Positions 48,000 to 59,599 of a stretch of 64,000 nt of DNA are shown here, in pieces (the stretch's first letter is position 1; each line of letters opens with the position of its first letter). The notes beneath the pieces are model-generated. The model was not told the DNA's origin and did no database searches. It saw only the letters and a program-made list of their open reading frames with translations. The DNA is taken from the NCBI GenBank assembly GCA_030141605.1, contig JAQGDQ010000600.1, forward strand, positions 1 to 64,000. The letters are read 5' to 3'. The position numbers were made by a program, and so were the translations under genes. The DNA comes from Tubiluchus corallicola. Its lineage: Eukaryota > Priapulida > Priapulimorpha > Priapulimorphida > Tubiluchidae.

Positions 48000-50200
48000 A
48001 AATTGAATTTTACTCTCTGCTCTTATTCTCCAGTCTGTTCTACAAAGATAGTATGAATTAACGGCAACCGTTTAAAGGTATTCCTTCCACTGTGAACGTG
48101 GCACTGACCCAGAGCCATACGGTAACTCCAAACAATCATGTCAGTGCTTGAACGACCTTCAATTCTGGCAACCAAGAGCAATTACTGGCATCTTCCTGTT
48201 TGTGTGCCACCTGTGGGCAATTTGTCTGCATTAATGTCTAATTATTTGCAAGATAGAATACTCATTGTCGCCATGTATTAAGTGCCTACGTTCTAAAAAG
48301 ATCAAGAAGTTAGGAATATTTAAATTACAGTATTATAAGAAGCCCTAGTCAGATCATTAGTAGTACCGTCTACTCATATACCAAATTTTGTGACTCCTAT
48401 GAAATAATTGCACTAGAAAAAAGTTTTTCTCAAAATGGCTGAAAATGACGTTTTTTATGCTTCGTATTTTTACGGGATGTCCTAGTTTAGTATGCCATTT
48501 GTCACTAACGGTTCGTAGCTAACCAGAAAACTCTTACTAGCTAAGACTATATAATATATATTATACTTAGTCAAGATTTCCAAATTTCGAGTTACTAAGT
48601 TAAAATTTCGATGTACTAAATCGAAATTTCCAGATACTAAGTGGAAATTTCGAGATACTGAAATCGAAATTTCAAATTAATAATTTCAATTTTTGTTGAT
48701 CAGAGTTGAACGCATGCCTGGTTCAGAATTTTGCTCGAACATTGGTATGCCTCAGGGCGCTCACTAATGTCCTGTGTTTTTTGCACTTTGCTTCAACACG
48801 GACTTGTAGAAAGTTAATGCGCGATTTATCGGATTTACATAAGTTTTAAAGTTCCAAAGTTCCAAAGATCCAAAGTTCCCTAGCTCATATTCTACGGATT
48901 TTGTTATGAAAACTAATGCAGAAAAGTAGCATAAAGGGAATCATTGCTCCTTTACCCCAAACACCACCTCCATATCTTCCTTTTTGAAGGAAAAATAATG
49001 ACGAGAAAACAACCACTTTTACAAAAACGTGTTTGATAGAAAATTCTGATAGCAAATGATTTTATTATTTGCACATGCGCAGAAACAGCAACACTGGACA
49101 ATTCATGTGCTCTACTAACTATGATGCTAACGAATACAGGAATATAATTAATTTTTTACATGTGCACAGATCACACGTCAAATAATAAAATTGCGCATAT
49201 TTTTTCTTTGTTTTTTACTCTCATGCTTTTAATTCTTGCATATTTCTCTAGATCCACATCGAAATTTTATTGTTTCGTATTGTTTTACTATGAAAATTTA
49301 AATGCGTTAAAAGAAAAGCTTGCAACATTTGAGAAATCAATTCGAACAAAGTCTAATTTCAAGCGATAGGTGGCTCTAGTAGTAAGAAAGTAGTTGTATC
49401 CTTCGTCTGGTTCAGATGTTTACAGGAGTAGTTTTTACTTCCTACACAACTCGTGATCTTTTAGTGACCTCTCCAAATCACTAGTGCGCATGATCTAAAA
49501 AACAAAAACCGGTTAAACAAAAAGGCAATAAATTATTGTCAATGATGACAGCTGATTGCTGTTGAAACGTATGGACATGTTTTTAAACAGTTGTAAAATT
49601 GATGTTTTAATAAAAGTTGTGTTGTTTTAATAATTAATGTGGTGATTTTTAATATATTATTTAGATTTAAGACATTGACTTATTACAGAATTAACACTTT
49701 AACATGTAAAATAAAATTATTACTATTGCAAGGCGGCAATACAGTGCTATAAGTGTAGTAGAAGAAATTGACAATTAGCTATGCTCAGCATGGGTAAACA
49801 TTAAATACTAATAGACGAAGTAAAACGGGAGACGATAGTAACGATATTGATGATGGCGATAGCGATGTTGATACTAATGCTGGGGCGGTAATGATGGTGA
49901 AGTGGCCTCACTCTCGTAAATATTGTATTTGTATGCCTTTGCCAACATATTTTATACATATTGTTTTTACTTAAGGCTGTATTTTACTATTGTGTGTGAA
50001 TAAAACTAAATAAAAAGAAACAAATAAAATGACAATGATAATGATAAGATGCTAATGATGATCGATGATCTAAATCAAGTAAGCCAACTCTGCAGTTTTA
50101 TGAAGATTAGAATAAAAATATTGAACTATAAAATGCAAAGTTGTGTTTTTTAGTTGCTGAAAATGATCAATTAAGCCGGTAAGAGTCAAGTATTGATTTT
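48000..50200. other. Intergenic stretch between the Kunitz gene and tyrosine-rich gene 1
   Basis: No gene seen. 48565-48690 holds about five degenerate copies of a unit of roughly 25 bases containing aaatttcgagatactaagt. The poly(A) site of tyrosine-rich gene 1 should lie in the right part, but I see no clear AATAAA on the minus strand. Confidence 0.5.
48565..48690. repeat. Degenerate tandem repeat, unit aaatttcgagatactaagt
   Basis: About five units of 24-27 bases, each with an aatttc core followed by a tactaa-like part, with substitutions between units. Confidence 0.7.
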
Positions 50201-50208
50201 GTTTAGTA

Positions 50209-52289
50209 TCAAGTATGTGCATAATCACCATATCTGCCATGCCGATGATAATATGCTCCTTTTGATCTGTAGTTTGGTCTGTAGTGCAGAGTAACTTTTG
50301 CATCTACATCATCAACTTCCTCTTCACCGTGTTCCTCTTCTACTACCTCAACTGCATCAGCAGCATCATCCTGGACATCTTCAGCAGCATCAGCATCATC
50401 AGCAGCATCAGCAACAGCAGCAGCGTCAGCATCAGCTTCATCGTCTTCTGCTTCTTCTGCACGTTTATAGTATGCAGGATAGTTGCGCTCATGGTAGCCT
50501 GGCTTGTAGTAGGATGGACGGTCGTGAACAACAAGCTTGTCTGGATCATCGACGACTTTCACCAGTCTCCTGTAACTTACTGGATATCGGTAACCATGGT
50601 AACGTGACCTGTAATATCCTGGCCGGTAGTAGCCGCCTCGGCGATAACCCGGCCGATAATAGCCGCGTCGGTAATGACCAGACCGGTAGTAATATGCAGG
50701 ACGGTGTATGACTTTGGTAACGACGCGGTCTCCATCATAGTCATCATCGTCGTTGTCGTCGTCGTCACCATCATCATCTTCTACCACCTTGTAGATATGA
50801 CGGCGATAATATGGTCGTCGATAGTAGTAACTGGGCCTGTAGACAATCCTTCGATACCTGTAATTGTCATCGTCGTCATCTACTGCTACTCTGTAGCCGT
50901 GACCATGGTAACCGTCTCCGTGGTAATTAGATCGGTAGACAACTTTATACTTTACATCATCATCGTTGTTATCATCATCATCATCGTCATTCACTCTGTA
51001 AACGTGACCTCTAACAGCTGGCTCGTGGTGATAATAGCTTACGTATCTTGGCCTGTAACATTAATTATACAGAAGTGTAAGATTACTACAACTAAAATAA
51101 AAACAAAATTAACTTTATCACGTTTATCTATAGATTATATTACTGGCGGAATGTATAACAATTTTGGCGCCATCTTGTGGGGAGTGTGTAAAACGGAAAA
51201 ATACTGAAAACTGAAGATACTTGTAGAAATACCTTCGATAATATCGTGGTCGATACAAGTAGCCGTATCCATGACTGTGACTGGCGTCATAGTCATCATC
51301 GTCATCATCACGGTCGTGAGTATGGTAGCCGTAGGAATCATGACGGTGGCTCTTGCCGTAGTATGCTGCTGACCGAGATCTGCCGTAATGACTGAGTTTT
51401 GATGCCAGCGCCAAAGGCTTTAAAAAAATAAGTTTTTTCACTGTTTTAAATTAGAAATGGCACGTAAAGTGAAAAAATTATCGTTCTTATTCTTCTTCTT
51501 TTTTCTTCTTCTTCTTCCTTTCGCTTTTTTATTTTTTTAAAAAGGTGCAATGCAACAGCCGGAACAAGTAAAATGAAATTGATTATTAATAAATATTAGT
51601 AAACTTGCCACACATCATGAAAGTCAAGTGCCTAGAAGCATTTGCAGGATGGATGGCTAAATAAGTTATTAAGTCGGAAGTTGTGTGTTCGAACACCAAC
51701 AGAACTTTATTTTTTATCCATTTCGAATGCATTGTTACTAAATAGCTTTTTTAAAGTCTGAGTAATAAACTCAGACTCTTAGTACTCATTATTCCAGATT
51801 TCTTACAAAGATTGCGTATATAAGAACTGAATTACGAACATATATAGTAGAACGAAGTTAAAGTAAATTTCACGGTTATTTGCACAAAAATGAAGAAAGG
51901 TCTCTATTCTTCACTCACATTTCGTGTATATGAATAATATGTACGAAATAAAATAATAATAATAATATTAATAATAATATACTTCCTTTTTAAACGTTTT
52001 TAAAATGAGTCTTAAAACCCATCTTTTTACTGTAACGTTTAATTAGTGTGAATTTTAGAGTCGATTTTTTACTATATCATTTAATTAGTTGCCTGGCTAA
52101 TTTTGATTGTATGCTTTTTTATTGCAATCATTCTTATTTTAGTCTTGTTTTATGATAACAATAATTGCCGATTTATGTGCTTTACAAACATGTTATGATA
52201 ATCGTTATTGTTATCACTTATCATTATCTATTCGTGATTAAATATTCGCTCACCGCTATCACCAGAATACAAAGAATTGCAATCTTCAT
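50209..52289 (-). CDS. Tyrosine/arginine/aspartate-rich secreted protein, gene 1
   Basis: I do not recognise a named family. Three coding exons, 52254-52289 (12 codons), 51233-51417 and 50209-51052, join with phases 0 and 2 and give 354 residues. The start is the ATG two bases after a tttcag acceptor. The signal peptide MKIAILCILVIAPLALA is split by the first intron. The mature chain has no Cys. It begins with a His/Tyr/Ser part (SKLSHYGRSRSAAYYG). It then alternates Asp runs with Tyr/Arg blocks such as RPSYYYRRPYYRR and RRGYYRPGYRRGGYYRPGYY, passes a 60-residue Ala/Asp/Glu segment, and ends YGDYAHT. This composition is typical of extracellular structural or matrix proteins, whose Tyr can be cross-linked or hydroxylated; that role is inference. 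A 5' UTR exon and TATA box lie at 53393-53490. It is a relative of gene 2 at 57389-58757. Confidence 0.8.
51053..51232 (-). other. Intron 2 of tyrosine-rich gene 1
   Basis: A short intron of 180 bases between AAG|GTATTT and TTACAG. The tgttacag acceptor resembles that of intron 2 in gene 2, and both introns are phase 2. Confidence 0.75.
51640..51715 (+). repeat. Possible tRNA-derived SINE head
   Basis: tggctaaataag resembles a Pol III A box, and about 35 bases later gtgttcgaacacc resembles a B box with a T-arm-like palindrome. There is no full tRNA cloverleaf. It lies in intron 1 of tyrosine-rich gene 1. Confidence 0.35.
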
Positions 52290-52430
52290 ACCTGAAATTA
52301 GAACATTATCTTCGTATAATAACGTCATTGATTTTTGAGTTTGTTAATCTACAAAATGCAGATGCAGAAACTTAAACTCAGAAAACGAAAAAGAAATTAA
52401 CGACTGCACAGCAGCTATGTGCTGACAGCT

Positions 52431-52715
52431 GACTTTCTGAAATTATCATCCAAAATATATAAGTGTAAGCATATAATTCTGCAACGTAATCACTTAAAGT
52501 AACCGTTATCTGTTACACTAACTGTTAACAGCAGACTTTCTGAAATTATCATCCAAAATACATAAGTGTAAGCATATAATTCTGCAACGTAATCACTTAA
52601 AGTAACCGTTATCTGTTACAGTAACTGTTTATAGGGTACTTTTTTAAATTGTCACCGAAATTGTGCAACATAGTCAAATAAAATAACCGTTATCTGTTAC
52701 AGTAACTGTTTGCAG
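52431..52715. repeat. 103-bp tandem repeat, 2 copies plus a diverged third
   Basis: gactttctgaaattatcatcc starts at 52431 and 52534, a 103-base period with few changes. The shared end taaccgttatctgttac recurs at about 52684-52700 in a shorter, diverged third unit. It is in the 5' UTR intron of tyrosine-rich gene 1. Confidence 0.9.
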
Positions 52716-53392
52716 TGAAGCAATAAGAAATGTTAAAGTCAATTTATTACATCAAAATAATGCTGAAACAGTTGCGAATTTACCGCACCCTAAAAACCTT
52801 GTCGGTAGGCGTCGGGTGTCCTTGCACAGCCTGGAGTGTTGAGGGGTATGATTGGAGCAGCGATTCGCAGGACTCAAGGTCCTCCAGCACACCTGCCACA
52901 TGTCTAACAAGTTTGTTCCTTGAATACTAATCAACGGCCATGTTGTTGGATTATCTAAGCCATCACCTTGTTCCCCAGGATAGCTCCTCTGTGTTTAGTT
53001 GGTTGACTTCCCGTGACTTTCCAAGCCATCCAGTTCAATAGAAAATAATAATTGTAGAATTTTCAAGTTGCTGTTCTGATCACATCCATAAATGTTGCAT
53101 GGTTTGCAAGCAACATAAATGTTGCACCCCAGGTTTTCGCTGAAAGATTCGCTGTTGTTTCAGCAATGTTTTGATGTAATAAATTGTTCTTTACTGGTAC
53201 TTGCTGTTTTTGCACCCCATAGAAAAAAGTCGTGTACCACTCTGTGTTATGAATGGTACTGTACAAAATAAAACACACATGGGAAAAAAGAACGACACAT
53301 TGAAAAATCACACTATCTGTTTACAAAATCTGCTTATGCATTCCATTGCGTATTCGGTAGTAACGAAAAATTAATAAAATTATTAAAATTAC

Positions 53393-53460
53393 CTTCAGAG
53401 CATCCGTTTAACTCTTTCCTCAGCTGCTTTTTCTCCTCTGCAGAGTGATGCCGATGATGC
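53393..53460 (-). other. Probable 5' UTR exon of tyrosine-rich gene 1
   Basis: A minus-strand donor CTGAAG|GTAATT marks the left edge. The right edge is set about 25-30 bases from the TATA box. The intron to the ATG exon (acceptor at 52292-52293) is about 1.1 kb. Confidence 0.5.
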
Positions 53461-53484
53461 TGTGATTAACTGCAATAAACTAGG

Positions 53485-53490
53485 TTTATA
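53485..53490 (-). promoter_or_regulatory. Probable TATA box of tyrosine-rich gene 1
   Basis: The minus strand reads catataaaccta about 30 bases upstream of the predicted 5' UTR exon start. Confidence 0.5.
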
Positions 53491-54179
53491 TGAGAATCAC
53501 TGAAGCAAAGCGGTCTTTCGAGTGACATGATTAAGATGTTTGTGTGATATTAATGTGATTTTATGATTTTTTCAGGTTTCGGTTTCTAGGCGTTTTGAAC
53601 CCGGGTCACGTTCGCAAACGGATTTCTCTGTAATCCCGTATAAAGGGGACATGTCCACTCAAGGTCACAGCTTCGGGCTGTTACCGGTATTTCTCTGCAC
53701 CGTGTTCTTATTTTTTTGCTTCAAATCTGCGTATCGGCGCTTAGAAGTTAATGTGAAACTTTACGATAGGTCAAATAGGTTAAATTTATGGTAGAATTTC
53801 ATTCCTGAGGCTATTAATGACTTTATTAATAATAGATTTGTCAAGCAATTTTTTTAGACACTGTAGAGCGTAAATATTTTATAGCAGAAGACACTGATAC
53901 CGTCGATTATCATTGCAGGTATCATAAATTAACAGTAACTGACCTAATCAATGACAGGCATTAACGAAAGCACGTAAGTCGATTGATGTTACAGAAATGA
54001 TGGGACGTGAAACTTTGATGTAAACTCAGCGTAACAAGTATTGGAAACGGTATATTTTACAGTTAATCCCAAAGAACTTTCTATACGAAGTTATACTTCT
54101 TAGTATTACGCTTAATTGTATGAAAAACCTACGTAATTGGAAAATAAAATTCTTAAAGCAAAACCTGACCCAATCGTAA

Positions 54180-54640
54180 ACTGTAGGTCACAACAATCTA
54201 CTTTTTAAAATATTGAAAGGAAACATACTATTTTTTCAGAAAGAATTATTACCGCACAAACACAATTTCATGTTCGCGAAAGTAGTTCTTCGCTGTTACA
54301 TGCACTTCGCTTTTCTCTAATTAGACGGGAACTAGCGACTGGATTTCAGAAACGCATTGCACAAAAAACAGGTGCTGTACCTCTCAGTTCAGATCTGTTA
54401 GTTTGTGAAAAAGTACACACGTCCGACAGCTCATGCGTGAGCACAGCGATGAATTTGAAATTGGAATTTTTATCTTAAAACTTGCCTAATTTTAGTACAA
54501 CACACCGAATATCCTACCATAGTTCTGTACTTCAATTTTCGCTTTCGCAAACTCGTGCAACGCGCTCGTGGTATATTTTTTACTGTTGAAAATTATGTTA
54601 GTTTGTGATGTTATCAATAGTTTGTGATAAATCATTATTC
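54180..54640 (+). repeat. Left arm of a large diverged inverted repeat
   Basis: Matches the reverse complement of 55700-56165. Paired landmarks are ggaaacatactattttttca with tgaaaaaatagtatgtttcc, and acaggtgctgtacctctc with gagaggtacagcacctgt. The arms are about 460 bases and differ at many positions. Confidence 0.85.
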
Positions 54641-55058
54641 TTGACAAGAAACCTGACAGTCTGCACGCAGTGCTCAAGATTTTCTACTAGAAAATGAGTG
54701 ACAATCAGAGTGAAAATTTTGAATGACATTTGTTTTTGACTAGAAACCGTAACAGTCTGTGGTAAGATATTCTAGCAGAAAATAACTGACAGTCAAAATG
54801 AAAAATTTTAAGTTTATGCAACTTTGGTTAACTCGCTAAATATTTTACAATTTTGTAATTTTTACAAATATTTGCTGGTTAAGTCGTTGGTATCAATCAA
54901 CAGAATAATACTGAGGAATGAAACACTTAAATCTTCACGCTGTACATGTATTTACAATAGAAATATACTATATCGTTAAAATTAGAAATCATACAAACAA
55001 AGTTAATCGATAACAATGCCAATAACATTGCACTAGCGATCTCACTGTTTTTCATCCG

Positions 55059-55192
<134 letters not shown>

Positions 55193-55699
55193 CCATTTTA
55201 CTCATTGTTTCTATATATTCTATTTGCATTTCCAAATACATTTCTTCTTATTATTATTACGAAGCAGAATATTGTCATTATCGTTGCCATGGCTGGTTAT
55301 GATTACGAATAATTATGCTAACGAGAACTTCTTTTGTGAATTTTTTTTTGGCAAACGAGAATATATGAAGCGTGTGCAACAAACTAAAGTTTGTACAGGC
55401 GTCTGGCTCATTGTTTGTTTGTTTTATTTACCGATAATATTTATGCGCCGATTTTTTGTTTTAGACACCGTCTTCACTCTACATATTTATTCAGGTTTTA
55501 ATTATGAAAGGAATATTAATTAGCAACAGCGAACACGTGCGGTTATGAGTAGTAATAATTTCTCAAAGTCTTAAAGGAAGACAGGATGATTTTTCAAATA
55601 CTACCCAATTTTCAAGTCCGATAAAAAGTTAACATTTTAACAGCATTAATACTGCAAAAGCATTTCTGATAATTTAATAATAGATTAAAATCTTAATTA

Positions 55700-56165
55700 G
55701 CGACGGACGAACACAATTATTGATGACATCACAAACTAACATAATTTTCAACAGTAAAAGTATTCCACGAGCTTGTTGCACGTGTTTTTGTAAAAGAGAA
55801 AATTGAAGTACCGTGCTACTGCAGGATATTCAGTGTGATGTATTAAAACTAGGCAAGTTTTAGGATAAAAAATTCGAATTTCTAAGTTTACCGCTGTGCT
55901 CACACATGAGCAGTTCATAACAAACTAACACATCTGTACAGAGAGGTACAGCACCTGTTTTTTGTGCAAAGTGTTTCCGATATGAAGGCGCTTGTACCCA
56001 TCTAACAAGCACAGGGCGAAATGCATGTAACAGCGAAAAACTAGTGGCGCGAACGTGAAACCGCATTTGTAAAATAAGTGATTTTTGAAAAAATAGTATG
56101 TTTCCTCTCAATATTTTAAAGAGTAGATTGTTTTGACTTGTGAGTTTAAGACTGGGTCCGGTTTT
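55700..56165 (-). repeat. Right arm of a large diverged inverted repeat
   Basis: Reverse-complement partner of 54180-54640, separated by about 1.06 kb. There are no obvious target duplications, so it could be two opposite copies of one dispersed repeat. Confidence 0.85.
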
Positions 56166-56971
56166 TTGTTGGGAAATTGTTGCCAAATCAATAAAATTAG
56201 TTAATTTGTATATTTATTGCACATGTTTTCAATATATTCATTAATATCTTAGCAATATATTAAGAAATGTATTAATGTAGTATAATTGTGAAGACTTCCT
56301 TATAATGACCATTTCAGTTCACTTAGATGAGAAAATCTATTACAGTCAAAAGGTTTCTGGTTCAAATCCAGGCTTTGCTTGTCTTCATATTTCTTACTTT
56401 CTGGTTTATTTATGTTTCCAATTTGTAATAACTGGCAGTTTATTCCGTCTGTGACTTACAGAAATAAAAAAACGACAACACGAATTCTATTGCGATGTAC
56501 TATATTTATAATTTATTGACCAATTTATTGAAAGCATGATCAATTAAGAAGCATGCAGTTTCAAAGTTACACAAAACCAAAGTTACATTGTAATCCCAGT
56601 AGCACCTTATCTTTCTATCTAAAATGTTGACACCCGTTTGGCCGCATTTTGCTTTTAAACTTAATTTGCATTAATGACATTATGTATCAATGCGCCACTT
56701 TGCAGATTAATTTCGTATGCAGGAAAAACAAAAATTTATTACAGTCTGTGTAAATTATACATATAGTGTTCATTTCGTTAAACTGAATGGTGTAAGATAT
56801 ACACGGATTGCCTATTAATGACAGTATAAATTTGGTTCTAATAGAGAAAGTGAAAATGGCTGAAGTTGAAACAATATGGCAGCATAAAAAGGAATACGCA
56901 GTACTTAGATAGCCGTCCATAGCAGTTTCCTGTTCATTTTTGGTATCATCGTTCTAGAAAAAAAACGTACA

Positions 56972-57013
<42 letters not shown>

Positions 57014-57375
57014 CACGTGTATTAATAATTTACGTCTCATTTTAAACTTCGAAATTTAACAATAACATTTAAATGAGTAACTCGATTTTTTGTTAAAATA
57101 AATAAAAAATCATTATCGAAAATTAAAAAAAATGGTAAAAAAATCACCACGTCGAATATCTGCTATTTGCACGCTTCTGTTCATTCTTTTCCTCATTTCT
57201 GTTTTTTACTTTTTCCTCTACTTTTTTCTTGTCGTTTGCTTTTTCTTTTTTTTTATAAATTTGCATACACACTTTCATCTTTAGCTAAGTTCAAATTCAG
57301 ATATTTCATTATTTGAAACATATACAATTGTATTACGTTACTTCAAACATTTATAAAACAGACTGTTGTATTTAC
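56166..57375. other. Intergenic stretch left of tyrosine-rich gene 2
   Basis: No gene. It has a (TA)n run at 56968-57012 and a B-box-like ggttcaaatcc at about 56361 without a tRNA fold. Confidence 0.5.
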
Positions 57376-57388
57376 CTGGTCTTAAAGT

Positions 57389-58757
57389 TTAGTGGTAGTA
57401 GTCGCCGCCATAGTAACGATTTCCTCCGTAATAACTTGGACGGTAATATGATCTTCTGTAGTAGGAGGGACGATAGTAACCGCGTCTGTAGTAGCCGTTG
57501 CCATAGTGATCATCATTATAATCATCGTCCACGTAATAGCGAGTTGATCTGTAACATTATTACACATGTTGTTTAAAAAGAAACATCACTAATATATTTG
57601 CAAGAATTTCTTGTCATAATTAAAGAGAAAAATGATCTTATACCCCACGAAATAAACCAGTTAGTTATTGATAATTTAAAGCAAAAGAAAACCATCTGAA
57701 TAAAGCTTTAAATTTCATCTTGAGATTTTGCCTCCTACATGGTGTCTCATTGCATACAGAGCTTGTAGTGGCAGTAGCGATGTATAAATCTTGTAATTCT
57801 AAACTGCGCGATGACCGTTAGGTGCAGCCATTTTAACAGCAGGTGGATTTCAAACAATTTAAACAACACTGGGTGAAATTCGAAAAAATAACCAGAGCAC
57901 GCGTTCCACAATGTTCGCTTACTAAACAAAAATATGAATTATTTTATATCGTGAATAATTTTAATAATAATTGTTTTTTGACGAGCAAGTGATGCGTTTT
58001 ACAAGCTGGCATGTCAACATTTCAAATTTCGTTTCCAATTACTTAAATCTTTCTTATATACTTTAGAATTACCCTTTCTTTCCCTTTAATAATTTCTTAA
58101 CGCAAACACGTAACCTTACCTCGGATTACTTTTGGTTTAAACGTTTTCATAATGTTTTACCTGTAAACCCTTGGGTAATAACTGCGTCTGTAGGTACGCC
58201 TGTAATACGTCGGCCTGCCGTAGCCGTAGTAGCCGTGACCGCGTCCGTAGGAGCCACCATATCCGTAGCTTGCAGCCGCCATGGCTACCATCTGTAAAAT
58301 CGACAACTTGTAAACGAATGTACAGAAAAATGTCTGAAAAGTCTGATTAGTTGGAAATTAACAATCTTTAGTTCTTGAATTCTTGGCAGTTTTCTCAGAA
58401 ATCATTTCTTAGGGGACGAGGAGATTTCAAATTTGAATGAGGAATTTAAATTGTTTCAGCAGATTCCAGACATATAATTAATATATTGTTATATACTAAT
58501 ATATTATATAACAATATATTAATTATATGCCTGGTTTCTGCTGCTATATATGTAATATATATGTATATAATATGTATTATAATAGTATGTATTATATAAT
58601 ATATTAATAACAACTTATACAGCCAATAATAAAGCTGGCCCTGAAATGAAACGTCAGAAAAATGAATTCTAAAATCTTCAAAGTTTTGACAACAGCTGAG
58701 AATTGTGGGATTTTTACTTACCACCAGTAACAAACAGCAAACGACTGCGACCTTCAT
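57389..58757 (-). CDS. Tyrosine/glycine/arginine-rich secreted protein, gene 2
   Basis: Coding exons 58722-58757 (12 codons), 58161-58291 and 57389-57548 join with phases 0 and 2 and encode 108 residues. The signal peptide starts MKVAVVCCLLLV and continues MVAMAAA in exon 2, split by intron 1 exactly as in gene 1. The mature part is about 89 residues with 30 Tyr (about one third), about 16 Arg and no Cys. It has a Gly/Tyr part (SYGYGGSYGRGHGYYGYG), then Tyr-Tyr-Arg blocks (RPTYYRRTYRRSYYPRVYR), a short acidic part (YYVDDDYNDDHYG), then repeats of the type YYRPSYYRRSYY and an end GGDYYH. Such composition suggests an extracellular structural protein; function is inference. A second donor (CCAG|GTAAAT) lies 13 bases past the stop, so the 3' UTR may be split. 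A 5' UTR exon and TATA box lie at 59509-59597. Intron 2 holds a family Y repeat. Confidence 0.82.
57720..57960 (+). repeat. Dispersed repeat family Y, plus copy
   Basis: It carries gatgaccgttaggtgcagcc and ttgcatacagagcttgta, both shared with 62590-62890. It lies inside intron 2 of tyrosine-rich gene 2. Confidence 0.7.
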
Positions 58758-58794
58758 GATGTCAAGTCTTTATTATCTGAGCAAACAAAAAAAC

Positions 58795-58986
<192 letters not shown>

Positions 58987-59508
58987 TAAAGTTTAAAAAC
59001 GTTTGAAAGTTACCAAAAAGCAAAGTCAATTTTTACGTCGTGCCTAAGACCATTGTAAGCTTTCATTATTGTCAAACATAATTCATCTAGATTTTAGATG
59101 ATTAACAGCTGATTAAGTTAAATTTAAGCAGTGACAAAGTCAAAAATAAATATTTCACGCTTGACATTGTTTGTGATAACAATCAGTCCATCAGAGTTTT
59201 GAGTTCAAAGCCAGACATAGTAAGTAGAGAGAACAGAACACTGATTCAAGTTTGTTCATGCTGATAAAGATGAATTGTGAACAATTTTTTACTTATTGAG
59301 AATCTTAAACTGTAACTGATAAACTGAAATAGAAATACAAAGTACAAATCTTTTTTCGTAAATTGCTGTTGAAATTAATGTGTTGAAAATATAAAAATCT
59401 ATGTTACTAATTATATGTATGTACAGACATATATGTATTTATACATATAAGTATGTGTCTACGTTATCAAAGATTTAAACTATTGGATACTTTAAAGTTG
59501 TTACTTAC

Positions 59509-59565
59509 TCAGTGAGAACTGCAGTGATTGGAAGACGATCTCTTCTGCTCTCCAAGAAGATCCTA
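59509..59565 (-). other. 5' UTR exon of tyrosine-rich gene 2
   Basis: The donor CACTGA|GTAAGT sets the left edge; the right edge is placed about 30 bases from the TATA box. The next exon begins at 58776 after a tgctcag acceptor and holds the start codon. Confidence 0.6.
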
Positions 59566-59590
59566 TGAACCCATTGATAGTATCTCCCCT

Positions 59591-59597
59591 TTTTATA
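59591..59597 (-). promoter_or_regulatory. TATA box of tyrosine-rich gene 2
   Basis: The minus strand reads TATAAAAAGGGG, a strong TATA match about 30 bases upstream of the predicted 5' UTR exon. Confidence 0.7.
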
Positions 59598-59599
59598 AA

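Noticed and set aside
55224-55523. 99-residue plus-strand ORF with two hydrophobic stretches
   Set aside because: AT-rich chance frame between inverted-repeat arms; no supporting signals.
56300-56375. Possible tRNA gene (ggttcaaatcc B box with a T-arm-like stem)
   Set aside because: No matching acceptor stem or D arm upstream; at most a decayed Pol III-derived relic.
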